Shown here: one piece after another, positions 55,726 to 63,664 of the stretch
Layout: every line of letters starts with the position of its first letter
Numbering within the stretch: the stretch's first letter is position 1
Assembly: GCF_900114465.1 (NCBI RefSeq)
Contig: NZ_FOTD01000009.1
Location: 45,772 to 109,771, forward strand
Reading direction: 5' to 3'
DNA length: 64,000 nucleotides
Origin: Trichococcus palustris
GTDB lineage: Bacteria > Bacillota > Bacilli > Lactobacillales > Aerococcaceae
The notes under the pieces: model-generated
What the model was told of the DNA's origin: nothing
Databases searched by the model: none
The model's input: only the letters and a program-made list of their open reading frames with translations
Program-made: the position numbers and the translations under genes

Positions 55726-57456
55726 ATGTCTTTAATTTGGCGTTATATCAGCCGATATAACAGCGTTTTATTTTTTAATGTATTGGGTGCTTTCGGCTTC
55801 GTTTTTGTTGAGCTGGGGCTGCCGACGATGTTGGCAAGACTGATCAATGGGACGATTGCGGGCGAAGGAAGAGGACATATTCTACAGATAACGGCCATCA
55901 TGTTTGGATTGGCGTTCGTTGGTCTTGTAGGAAGAGTGATCGTTGCTTATACAACCAGCAGAGTCACGACGAACATGGTAGCCGATATGCGCGATGATCT
56001 GTATAAAAAGATCCAGACCTTTTCGCACGAAGAATTTGACCGATTTGGGGTTTCTTCATTGGTTACGCGGGTTACGAACGATGCCTTCGTATTGATGCAG
56101 TTTGCGCAGATGATGTTGCGCATGGGATTGATGACGTTCATCATGATGTTCGCCAGTTTTTTCATGATTGCACGCACAAGCCCAAGTCTGTCCTGGATCT
56201 TGCTGCCGGCATTCCCTGTTTTGCTGATCATGATTCTCGTCGTCGGCAAAAAATCGCAGCCGCTCTCGGATGCACAACAAAAGAATTTGGATAATATCAA
56301 CGGAAACCTCAGGGAATCCTTATCAGGGATGCGCGTCATCCGCGCTTTCGTCAGGGAGGATTTCCAAGCGGAGCGGTTTGAAACGGTGAATACGCTCTAT
56401 AGTACGGTGTCCAAAAAATTGTTCCGTTTAATGGCTTGGAACCAACCGCTATTCTCGCATATCATAAACTTGATCATCATCGCCATCATGTGGTTCGGGT
56501 CCGGCAAAATCGCGAGCGGTAACCTGCAGTTGGGAAACCTGACGGCCTTCATAGAATACAGTTTCCATGCCTTATTTTCCTTTATGAACTTCGCTGTCGT
56601 TTTCATGATGTACCCGCGCGCGTCGGTGTCGGCGAAACGCATCAGGGAGGTTTTAGAAACGGAAAGCAGCATTTCCCCAAATGAAACAGGGATCACCGAA
56701 ACGGAGACGCATGGCTATTTAGTTTTTGAAAATGTCAGTTTTGCCTATCCCGGAAACACGAGTACGCCCGTCATCAAGGACATCAGCTTCACCGCGCAAC
56801 CGGGCCAGACGATCGCTTTTATCGGCAGCACCGGCAGCGGGAAATCCACCTTGATCCAATTGATACCGCGTTTCTACGATGTCACGAAAGGGCGCATTCT
56901 TGTTGATGGACACGACGTCCGGGATTATAATCTGAAGGCTTTGCGGGCAAAAATCGGTTTTATCCCGCAAAAGGCCCTCTTGTTCACGGGGACGATTTCG
57001 GAAAATCTTCGATACGGGAAAGGGGATGCTTCCCACAAAGAAATTGAAGAAGCTTCAGAAATTTCCCAAGCGAAGGAATTCATTTCTCGCAAGCCGGATA
57101 AATTCGACGAACATCTGGCGGAAGGCGGAAGTAATCTGTCCGGCGGGCAAAAGCAACGCCTATCCATCGCACGCGCAGTTGTGCGCAAACCGGATATTTA
57201 TATTTTCGACGACAGTTTTTCGGCATTGGACTATAAAACCGATGCCAGCTTGCGCGCAAGGTTGAAGAAGGAAACCGGAAAGGCTACTGTGATCATCGTG
57301 GCGCAACGCATCAGTACGATTATGCATGCCGACAAAATCATCGTGCTGAATGAAGGCGAAGTCGTCGGCCAAGGGACACATAAAGAGCTGTTGAAGACAA
57401 ACCAAATCTATTACGATATCGCCTCTTCACAGATGAGCAAGGAGGAACTGGCATGA
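55726..57456 (+). CDS. Heterodimeric ABC exporter, subunit with degenerate ATP site
   Basis: Full half-transporter of 576 aa: six-helix exporter domain (about 1-310) and ATPase domain (about 335-570). Walker A GSTGSGKST, Q-loop IGFIPQKALLF, signature NLSGGQKQRLSIARA. Walker B reads IYIFDDSFSALD, with Asp instead of the catalytic Glu, and the H-loop position is Gln (IIVAQRIST). These are the marks of the non-hydrolysing site of asymmetric exporters such as LmrC/EfrC/BmrC. ATG 55726 follows AAGGTAGG; a GTG at 55714 overlaps that site. Overlaps its partner by 4 bases. Likely multidrug export. Confidence 0.88.
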   Translation: MSLIWRYISRYNSVLFFNVLGAFGFVFVELGLPTMLARLINGTIAGEGRGHILQITAIMFGLAFVGLVGRVIVAYTTSRVTTNMVADMRDDLYKKIQTFSHEEFDRFGVSSLVTRVTNDAFVLMQFAQMMLRMGLMTFIMMFASFFMIARTSPSLSWILLPAFPVLLIMILVVGKKSQPLSDAQQKNLDNINGNLRESLSGMRVIRAFVREDFQAERFETVNTLYSTVSKKLFRLMAWNQPLFSHIINLIIIAIMWFGSGKIASGNLQLGNLTAFIEYSFHALFSFMNFAVVFMMYPRASVSAKRIREVLETESSISPNETGITETETHGYLVFENVSFAYPGNTSTPVIKDISFTAQPGQTIAFIGSTGSGKSTLIQLIPRFYDVTKGRILVDGHDVRDYNLKALRAKIGFIPQKALLFTGTISENLRYGKGDASHKEIEEASEISQAKEFISRKPDKFDEHLAEGGSNLSGGQKQRLSIARAVVRKPDIYIFDDSFSALDYKTDASLRARLKKETGKATVIIVAQRISTIMHADKIIVLNEGEVVGQGTHKELLKTNQIYYDIASSQMSKEELA

Positions 57457-59234
57457 AAAAAATAAATACTCGTACGTTCTTCCGGCTCTGGCGTTATTTG
57501 GAGAAGTATAAAGGCAAGTTTTTGGGATCCATTTCCTTGACGGTGCTGATGTCGATCTTTAACGTTTTGGAACCCTTTATCCTCGGGTTGGCGATCACTG
57601 AAATCGGCAGAAATATTTCGGATATGCTGAAGGGCGTCGAGGGGGCAGGGATAAATTATGCTTACTTGAGCAAAATTTTGTTGATCTATTTTATCCGTGC
57701 GCTGCTGTATCAAGCGACCAATCTGTTTTCCCAGATGTTTATGGTGGATGTCGTCCAGGAAGCCATGCATGATTTGCGCAGGGATCTGAGCGAGAAGCTG
57801 AACCGCCTCCCTATTTCTTATTTCGACAAAAATCAGTTCGGGGACATTTTGAGCAAGGTCACCAATGACGTCGACTCCATCGCGAATGCGCTGCAACAAT
57901 CGCTGTTGCAGATTCTGAATGCCGTTTTAGGGATTACCTTTGCGCTGATCATGATGTTTACGATCAGTTGGAAATTGGCGCTGATCATGGTGGTGATGAT
58001 TCCGACGGCATATATCCTCTCGAAACACATAACAAAACTCTCACAGCCTTATTTCCGGGGACAAGCCAAATATCTTGGACGATTGAATGGATTTGTCCAA
58101 GAAACGCTGACTGGATTTTCCATCATCAAACTGTACGGAAAAGAGGAAGACTCTTTCGAAGAATTCAACGCCATCAATCGTTCGCTCAATAAACACGGAT
58201 TCAAAGCTACCTTCATCTCGGGTCTGATGTCTCCTTTCGTTGCGCTTGTAACAAATATCTCCTATATTTTTGTGGCTGTATTCGGCATCCTGCAGGCGAT
58301 GGCGGGGATGATGACTATCGGTAATGTTCAGGCGATGGCGCAATATGTGTGGCAAGTCAATCAGCCGATTTCCACCATTACGCAGTTGTCCGCCATCATT
58401 CAGTCGGCTGCTTCCTCCATCCAACGCGTGTTTGATCTTCTCGATGAAGAGGAAGAAGTGCAGCAGGAAGTCACCTTTAGATTGCCGGAAGCAATCCGTG
58501 GGGATGTTGCATTCGAAAATGTATCCTTCAGCTACGATAAACAAAATCCGCTCATCAAAAACTTCAACCTACAGGTGAAGAGCGGCGAAACCGTGGCGAT
58601 AGTGGGGCCTACGGGGGCCGGGAAAACCACCCTGATCAACTTGCTGATGCGGTTCTATGATGTCGATTCCGGCTCCATCAAAATTGATGGCTATGACACA
58701 AAGGAATTGACCCGCGCCGATGTGCGTTCGCAATTCGGGATGGTCCTCCAGGATGCCTGGCTTTATCAGGATTCCATCAGCGGGAATATCCGTTTCGGGA
58801 AACTGGATGCAACCGATGAAGAGGTGGTCGATGCCGCAACAGCGGCCAACGTCAACCATTTCATCCAAACCTTAGGGGAAGGCTATGATACGGTCATCAA
58901 CCAGGAGGCATCGAACATCTCGCTGGGACAAAAACAATTATTGACGATTGCACGCGCTTTTATCGCTGATCCGAAAATCCTCATACTTGACGAGGCGACC
59001 AGTTCTGTGGATACTAGACTGGAAGGTTTGATTCAAAAAGCCATGAAGCGCATCATGAATGGCAGAACCAGTTTTGTTATTGCCCATCGTTTATCCACCA
59101 TCCGCGATGCCGACCTGATTTTAGTCATGAATCAAGGCGAAATCATTGAGCAAGGGAAACATCTTGCCTTGTTGGAGAAAAAAGGGTTCTATTACGATCT
59201 ATATACCAGCCAGTTTAAAAATGAAGCAGAATAA
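57453..59234 (+). CDS. Heterodimeric ABC exporter, catalytic subunit
   Basis: Partner half-transporter of 593 aa with an exporter domain (about 1-325) and ATPase domain. Walker A GPTGAGKTT, Walker B ILILDEATSSVD with the catalytic Glu, and H-loop FVIAHRLST. Its signature loop is changed to NISLGQKQLLTIARA, and that loop belongs to the composite site it shares with the partner's degenerate Walker B. This matches the LmrD/EfrD/BmrD side. Translation is coupled to subunit 1 (ATGA overlap). Substrates are probably drugs or lipids. Confidence 0.9.
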   Translation: MKKINTRTFFRLWRYLEKYKGKFLGSISLTVLMSIFNVLEPFILGLAITEIGRNISDMLKGVEGAGINYAYLSKILLIYFIRALLYQATNLFSQMFMVDVVQEAMHDLRRDLSEKLNRLPISYFDKNQFGDILSKVTNDVDSIANALQQSLLQILNAVLGITFALIMMFTISWKLALIMVVMIPTAYILSKHITKLSQPYFRGQAKYLGRLNGFVQETLTGFSIIKLYGKEEDSFEEFNAINRSLNKHGFKATFISGLMSPFVALVTNISYIFVAVFGILQAMAGMMTIGNVQAMAQYVWQVNQPISTITQLSAIIQSAASSIQRVFDLLDEEEEVQQEVTFRLPEAIRGDVAFENVSFSYDKQNPLIKNFNLQVKSGETVAIVGPTGAGKTTLINLLMRFYDVDSGSIKIDGYDTKELTRADVRSQFGMVLQDAWLYQDSISGNIRFGKLDATDEEVVDAATAANVNHFIQTLGEGYDTVINQEASNISLGQKQLLTIARAFIADPKILILDEATSSVDTRLEGLIQKAMKRIMNGRTSFVIAHRLSTIRDADLILVMNQGEIIEQGKHLALLEKKGFYYDLYTSQFKNEAE

Positions 59235-59251
59235 AGGGAGCATATATTTTG

Positions 59252-60031
59252 ATGGATAAAAAGTTTATTTTCTTTGATATTGACGGAACGTTGCTGAATG
59301 ATGACAAAATGCCGCTGGAAAGTACGCTTCGTGCCTTAAAGAAATTGCAAAAAAATGGTCACGAAATCGCCATCGCTACAGGAAGGAACCTTTTTTTGGC
59401 GCAGAATGTGATCGATGAATTCAGACTCGATAATTACATCGTCTGCAACGGAGCGGCCGGCTATTTCAAGAATGAGTTGCGCTATGAGAATAAGTTGGAC
59501 TTGGGTGCGTTCGAACGCCTATTGAAAGTAGCGGACGAACAGGGACATCAGGTCGTTTACGAATCGGCGCTTGCGTTGGCGCGCCGCCAGGAACCCTTTG
59601 AAATAAAAACTTTCGAGGCGATGAAAAGCATCGAATTCGATGTTCCGGACTACAATAAAACATTTTATCTGGAAAATCCTTTGTACCAAGCTTTGCTGTT
59701 CTATACCGAAGAAGAGAAGCATGTTTATGAAAATGGACAATTCCCTGAATTCCGTTTTGTCCGGTGGCATGAAGCCGGCACCGACCTATTGCCTCAGTCG
59801 GGATCGAAGGCGCAGACCGCTTTGAAGATGGCGATGGACCTAGGTTTTGCGCACGAAGATACAGTGGCTTTCGGTGATGGAAACAATGATCTTGAATTGA
59901 TATCAAGCGTTGGGTATGGCGTTGCGATGGGAAATGCGGTCGCAAAGGTGAAAGAAGCCGCCAAATTTGTGACAAAAGATTGCAATTCTGATGGGATTGC
60001 CTTTGCATTGGAAAAATTAGGCTTGCTGTAA
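59252..60031 (+). CDS. Cof-type HAD-IIB phosphatase
   Basis: HAD hydrolase of 259 aa with motif I FFDIDGTLLNDD (nucleophile D in the first aspartate), motif II IATGRN, motif III K in SGSKAQTALKMAMD and motif IV VAFGDGNNDLELI. The large cap between motifs II and III is the type IIB found in Cof/YidA sugar-phosphate or flavin phosphatases. Substrate unknown. Start ATG 59252 after AAAGGGAG, 17 bases behind the exporter genes. Confidence 0.9.
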   Translation: MDKKFIFFDIDGTLLNDDKMPLESTLRALKKLQKNGHEIAIATGRNLFLAQNVIDEFRLDNYIVCNGAAGYFKNELRYENKLDLGAFERLLKVADEQGHQVVYESALALARRQEPFEIKTFEAMKSIEFDVPDYNKTFYLENPLYQALLFYTEEEKHVYENGQFPEFRFVRWHEAGTDLLPQSGSKAQTALKMAMDLGFAHEDTVAFGDGNNDLELISSVGYGVAMGNAVAKVKEAAKFVTKDCNSDGIAFALEKLGLL

Positions 60032-60051
60032 CAACAGAAATAGGGTATTAT
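60023..60051 (+). promoter_or_regulatory. Promoter of the tRNA gene
   Basis: TTGCTG (60023-60028, inside the preceding stop region) and TATTAT (60046-60051), spacing 17. Confidence 0.65.
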
Positions 60052-60102
60052 AGATACAGAAGGCATTTGCTGTGTCGCTTGTCTTTGATACCCCATTTTT
60101 AC

Positions 60103-60175
60103 GGGGGCGTAGCTCAGTTGGGAGAGTGCTTGACTGGCAGTCAAGAGGTCGTGGGTTCGAGCCCCATCGTCTCCA
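60103..60175 (+). tRNA. tRNA-Ala (anticodon GGC)
   Basis: Full cloverleaf: acceptor GGGGGCG/CGTCTCC, D-arm GCTC/GAGT, anticodon arm CTTGA-CTGGCAG-TCAAG with GGC at 60136-60138, variable loop AGGTC, T-arm GTGGG-TTCGAGC-CCCAT, and discriminator A. The G3-U70 pair, the alanine identity signal, is present. The 3' CCA is not encoded directly after the discriminator. Confidence 0.96.
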
Positions 60176-60187
60176 TACCATTTAAAT

Positions 60188-60248
60188 AACAGTCCTTGGA
60201 AATGTTGATATGAAGCGATTCTTTCAACTGTCTTGGGGCTGTTTTTTT
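60188..60248 (+). terminator. Terminator after tRNA-Ala
   Basis: AACAGTCC at the left pairs with GGGGCTGTT at the right, followed by seven T. Confidence 0.65.
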
Positions 60249-60371
60249 GTTTCCGCCCAGAAAAGAACAGAGTTGGAACAGAAGCATGGGAAATAGAAGC
60301 AGGAGGTTATATCTTTTTGTTGCTTATTCACAGTATTGCAGTATATAATGTAAACATAAAGAGGCTACGAC

Positions 60372-60515
60372 ATGGTAAAAAGTCTTGTCGATCCGAACGC
60401 AAGAGAAGTTTCGCTTGAATGTAAAAATGAAAGCGTTTTTCTTTATAGATGTACGGAACGACCACCTCTTCTATCTGAGTCAAAAGCAGTCACACAAGAA
60501 ATAGGGGGCGCTTGA
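60372..60515 (+). CDS. Possible 47-aa protein
   Basis: ATG 60372 follows AAAGAGG by 7 bases and a TATAAT-bearing promoter region (about 60339-60350). The product (two cysteines at 17 and 27, ending in EIGGA) shows no motif I know. Its stop is one base before the next start, which carries its ribosome site inside this frame. Tight spacing favours a real gene pair. Confidence 0.45.
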   Translation: MVKSLVDPNAREVSLECKNESVFLYRCTERPPLLSESKAVTQEIGGA

Positions 60516-60516
60516 A

Positions 60517-60711
60517 ATGAAAAAGAAATTTGAAGTTGAACTAACCGAAGATATGCTTGCAAAGATGAGAAAAGGTTATGAGACAAAAAGAAAACTTGGT
60601 GGTTGGGAAGTCAAGAATCTGACTGATGACGAGTTGGCGGCATATTTCATCAGTATGGGATTGAATTATGTCGACGAAAAAATTTCTGAAATTTTGGATA
60701 AACAAAAATAG
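60517..60711 (+). CDS. Small hypothetical protein, 64 aa
   Basis: Highly charged helical protein (MKKKFEVELTEDMLAKMRKGYETKRKL..., ending YVDEKISEILDKQK). No family recognised; the size and helices resemble small DNA-binding or antitoxin-like proteins, but nothing specific supports that. AGGGGGCGC precedes ATG. A terminator follows. Confidence 0.6.
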   Translation: MKKKFEVELTEDMLAKMRKGYETKRKLGGWEVKNLTDDELAAYFISMGLNYVDEKISEILDKQK

Positions 60712-60717
60712 CATAAC

Positions 60718-60752
60718 AGAGGGTCTGGGGGGCAACTCCCGACCCTTTTTCC
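60718..60752 (+). terminator. Terminator after the small protein pair
   Basis: AGAGGGTC..GGG and CCC.GACCCT arms, then TTTTT. Confidence 0.75.
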
Positions 60753-60810
60753 ATCTTCATCAGCGTTTGTTTGTGCGAAGATGGCAGCTATGCAAAAGGA
60801 TGTGGCGATA

Positions 60811-61716
60811 GTGTCGAATATAAGGAATCTTGCGCGGTACCTCATTTATTCCTATGAAAAACAAACGCAAACGCAGTTTGGGCGAAGCGAATGGAAATTG
60901 CAGCTTTTGTTGTATTTTGCGCAGAGGGAAAGCTTGGCTTTGACGGGGAAGGAACTCTTTGATGAACTTTTCAAGGGGCGGCGTCAGGGACCGATGCTTC
61001 CCCGTTTAAGCTATTTCTTTGATGCAGACTATTTACCTTTTACGGAAGAGGACAGCAAGGAATTGTCCATAAAGGAACAATATCTTCTGGATAGCATTGT
61101 GATGCAATATGGTAAATATGAAGGTTGGGTTTTGGCAGCGGTCGCGCAGAGAGAACAATCATGGCTGAACAGCAGACGGGGGATTGCCCCCGATGATGAT
61201 GGGGATAAAGAATTGAGCCGGGAGGATGTCAGGGATGACGCAGCGAGGGTCAGGATAACTGACCATTCATTTGACTTGGCTTTGGACGAAATGGCTGATT
61301 TCCACGAGGAGGTGCTGGAGTCAGCGGTCAGGGCCGATCGGTACATCGGGACCATCGTCAAGACAAGGTCGCCATACTATGACTTCAAAATCGATGGCAT
61401 AGCATACAAATCAAGACCCTTTTTGATCGTCGGTGCAGAATATGATAAAACACCTTGTGATTTTACGGGATTTCCGATTTCGAAAGTGTCCGCCAGCAAA
61501 TATTTAAACGATGACTTCGATCTATGCGTCAAAAAAACCGAATACCCCCATCTCAATCTAAATGAAGAGACTTCTTACATCAGGATCCATAAAATACAGA
61601 CCTTCCATAGTTCTCAGGTAGCTGTCGATCAAATCGCTTCGCTGGAAAAGGAATACCCTGAATTGTATGAGCTTGCCAAAGAAAAGTATGCCAACTTTTC
61701 GGAAGGGTTATTCTGA
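60811..61716 (+). CDS. Panacea (DUF4065)-domain protein with a toxin-like C-terminal domain
   Basis: Protein of 301 aa. The N-terminal region (about 1-110) matches the Panacea/SocA domain: WKLQLLLYFAQRESLALTGKELFDE and RRQGPMLPRLSYFF correspond to the LQKLLYYAQ, LTGxPLF and YGPV blocks. A charged linker (about 115-180) leads to a beta-rich end with KSRPFLIVGAEYD, PCDFTGFPISKVSASKY and SYIRIHKIQTFHSS, patterns seen in PemK/MazF-like toxins. The GTG at 60811 gives the usual Panacea start, with AAAAGGATG ahead. ATG 60781 would add 10 residues but lacks a ribosome site. No separate toxin or antitoxin gene is adjacent. Confidence 0.6.
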   Translation: MSNIRNLARYLIYSYEKQTQTQFGRSEWKLQLLLYFAQRESLALTGKELFDELFKGRRQGPMLPRLSYFFDADYLPFTEEDSKELSIKEQYLLDSIVMQYGKYEGWVLAAVAQREQSWLNSRRGIAPDDDGDKELSREDVRDDAARVRITDHSFDLALDEMADFHEEVLESAVRADRYIGTIVKTRSPYYDFKIDGIAYKSRPFLIVGAEYDKTPCDFTGFPISKVSASKYLNDDFDLCVKKTEYPHLNLNEETSYIRIHKIQTFHSSQVAVDQIASLEKEYPELYELAKEKYANFSEGLF

Positions 61717-61746
61717 TCCAGGCCGAGCGGAGGTGCCTAACTGCAA

Positions 61747-61794
61747 AAAAAATTCTCCCGGACAGTCCTGAAAAGGCTGTCCGGGAGAATTTTC
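61747..61794. terminator. Bidirectional terminator between the Panacea gene and the dehydrogenase
   Basis: AATTCTCCCGGACAG pairs with CTGTCCGGGAGAATT; A run on the left and T run on the right. Confidence 0.92.
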
Positions 61795-61800
61795 TTGTTT

Positions 61801-62760
61801 CTATTGTACGTACTGCAAGGTGTTTTGAATATCTTTTATGGAGAGCTGCAGTTTTTCGTATTCTTCTGCATTCAAAGGCAGTTCGATCTGTTTTTCCAAA
61901 CCGTTTCTTCCGATTATGCATGGCATGCTGAATGCGGCTTCGCCGTTGCAATTGTACAAGCCATCGACAGTCGCTGTAACCGGGAAAATGCTTTTCTCAT
62001 TCAGCATGACGGCCCTGGCTAATGCAGCGGCAACTTCGCCGATACCGGAATTCGTCCAACCTTTCCAGTTGAAGACATCGGAGGCGGTGTGGACAACCTC
62101 TTGTTGCACAAACGCCGCATCGAACGGTTCCGCCTGCGGCAAAAGTTCCTCGCATTGCGGTAACGTCAAACCGCCGACGGTCGTGCTGCTGAAAGCGGGG
62201 AAGGCCGTACTTCCGTGTTCGCCCACGATGAAACCGGAGACTTCTTTGGGGTCGACGCCATAATGGCCGGCCACAATCTGTCTGTAACGGAAAGTATCCA
62301 GAGTTGTTCCGGTGCCGAATATTTTGCCTTTCGGATAGTGGAATTCATTCTCTGCGATGTAGGTGATCGTATCCACCGGATTGGTGATCAAAATGAGGAC
62401 GGCATCCTTTGTATGCTGCGTGATGCCGTGCATGACTTTGCGGATCTCGGCGGCATTTTCTTTGCCCATCAAGGCACGCGGCGGCATGTCTTCACCGGGA
62501 CGCGGTTTTTCGCTTACGCCGGCCGAGATGATGATCACATCGGCATCCGCGCAGTCGGCGTAATCACCGGCATAGATTTTGCTGTTGGTCCGGTAGCTGG
62601 CGGCTAAGGCATGGCGATGATCGAGCGCTTCCCCTTTGGCTACGTTCTGCTGGACATCAATCAAAGCAATATCCGAAAAAAGATTCAAATGGCTGCAGTC
62701 CGTCAGTACTTGTGAACCCACATGACCGACGCCGATCACCACTAATTTTGTTTGTCGCAT
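61801..62760 (-). CDS. ldh: Lactate/malate dehydrogenase family enzyme
   Basis: NAD-dependent L-2-hydroxyacid dehydrogenase of 319 aa. Rossmann motif KLVVIGVGHVGSQV, ITNPVDTITYIAE, FGTGTTLDTFRYR and the catalytic histidine in FIVGEHGSTAFP. The specificity loop (SAGVSEKPRPGEDMPPRAL) has neither the LDH glutamine (PQKPGETR) nor the MDH arginine at the usual place, so the natural substrate may be another 2-oxoacid. Start ATG 62760 after AAAGGAGAG. Four bases behind the HAD gene, same transcript. Confidence 0.85.
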   Translation of the reverse strand: MRQTKLVVIGVGHVGSQVLTDCSHLNLFSDIALIDVQQNVAKGEALDHRHALAASYRTNSKIYAGDYADCADADVIIISAGVSEKPRPGEDMPPRALMGKENAAEIRKVMHGITQHTKDAVLILITNPVDTITYIAENEFHYPKGKIFGTGTTLDTFRYRQIVAGHYGVDPKEVSGFIVGEHGSTAFPAFSSTTVGGLTLPQCEELLPQAEPFDAAFVQQEVVHTASDVFNWKGWTNSGIGEVAAALARAVMLNEKSIFPVTATVDGLYNCNGEAAFSMPCIIGRNGLEKQIELPLNAEEYEKLQLSIKDIQNTLQYVQ

Positions 62761-62764
62761 ATTT

Positions 62765-63481
62765 TCACTCTCCTTTGTTTGATGATTGCATTTTTTCATT
62801 GATGGCCGCATGCATTTCTGTGAGGGAATGGACGGTCACATCAGCCCACCCGCCATTGCGGTCATCCTGTTGGCGATGATTGAACCAAACGGTCGACCAG
62901 CCGGCACCTTGGCCGCCTAAGATATCATTGTCCAGAGAGTCACCGATAAATAAGATTTCTTCTTTGTCGGCATGCAATGCTTTTTCTACGAAGGCGAATG
63001 CTTCAGGATGGGGTTTTGCATAGCCGATGCTTTCCGAAATGAACATACGCGACCGCGGAAACCATTTTTCAAGCCCCAATGCCTCATATTTCATCATTTG
63101 GTGCTTTTCGGGGCCGTTCGTAAAGATAGACAGGTTTGCGTTTTTATTTTTTAATTTGTCGAGCATTTGGGTCATAGCGGAGCTTAATCGTATTTTCCCT
63201 TGCATGCTTTGATAGTCCAGCTGGAATCGATAGGCATTTTCCGCATCCAATTGCTGGCCCAGCTCAGCGAATGTCCCTTGCGTCCGCATAACGTGGGATT
63301 CAGCCAAGGTCAGTTTACCGGCTGCGAACAATTCAAAGGCAATGTCGCAGTGTTCCCGGAAGAGCGCATACGACCTGGCATCGCTGCATCCTCTTTCGGG
63401 CATGTAGCGGTCCAAAACCTGGAAAAAGGGCTTTGCTGTGTCGTACAGTGTATCGTCTAAGTCAAATATTATGTTTAGCAT
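62765..63481 (-). CDS. HAD-IA family hydrolase
   Basis: HAD phosphatase of 238 aa: motif I IIFDLDDTLYD, motif II SIFTNGP, motif III K in GYAKPHPEAF and motif IV LFIGDSLDNDILGG. The helical cap between motifs I and II places it with YjjG/YfnB-like nucleotidases or haloacid dehalogenases. Substrate open. First gene of a two-gene unit with the dehydrogenase. AAGGGGAA lies about 12 bases before ATG. Confidence 0.88.
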   Translation of the reverse strand: MLNIIFDLDDTLYDTAKPFFQVLDRYMPERGCSDARSYALFREHCDIAFELFAAGKLTLAESHVMRTQGTFAELGQQLDAENAYRFQLDYQSMQGKIRLSSAMTQMLDKLKNKNANLSIFTNGPEKHQMMKYEALGLEKWFPRSRMFISESIGYAKPHPEAFAFVEKALHADKEEILFIGDSLDNDILGGQGAGWSTVWFNHRQQDDRNGGWADVTVHSLTEMHAAINEKMQSSNKGE

Positions 63482-63517
63482 AGAATTAAGCAGATTCCCC
63501 TTTTATTTTTTACAGCC

Positions 63518-63546
63518 AGTATAGCATCTATGGCCTTTTTTTGAAA
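63518..63546 (-). promoter_or_regulatory. Promoter of the HAD-dehydrogenase unit
   Basis: Minus strand TTTCAA and TATACT with 17-base spacing and TG-C extension. Confidence 0.65.
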
Positions 63547-63554
63547 TATGTGCT

Positions 63555-63586
63555 GCCTAACTCGTGACTTCAGTCACGAGTTAGGC
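63555..63586 (+). mobile_element. Left-end hairpin of a TnpB-type (IS200/IS605) element
   Basis: GCCTAACTCGTGAC-TTCA-GTCACGAGTTAGGC, a perfect 14-base stem with a 4-base loop, lies about 80 bases upstream of tnpB. Subterminal hairpins at this position are the ends recognised in IS200/IS605 transposition. No tnpA lies to the left, so a tnpB-only element is likely. The right end is outside the window. Confidence 0.65.
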
Positions 63587-63614
63587 GGTACGGTCTTTTT
63601 CCTTGCTTTATCTT

Positions 63615-63643
63615 TTGTGAACGCATGTTCGAGGGTGTATAAT
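63615..63643 (+). promoter_or_regulatory. tnpB promoter with an embedded LexA/DinR-type box
   Basis: TTGTGA (63615-63620) and TATAAT (63638-63643), spacing 17. TGAACGCATGTTCG (63618-63631) lies between them and fits the Gram-positive SOS box CGAACRNRYGTTYG at all but the first base. Confidence 0.6.
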
Positions 63644-63664
63644 GAAGCCAAAGAGGTGAGGATC

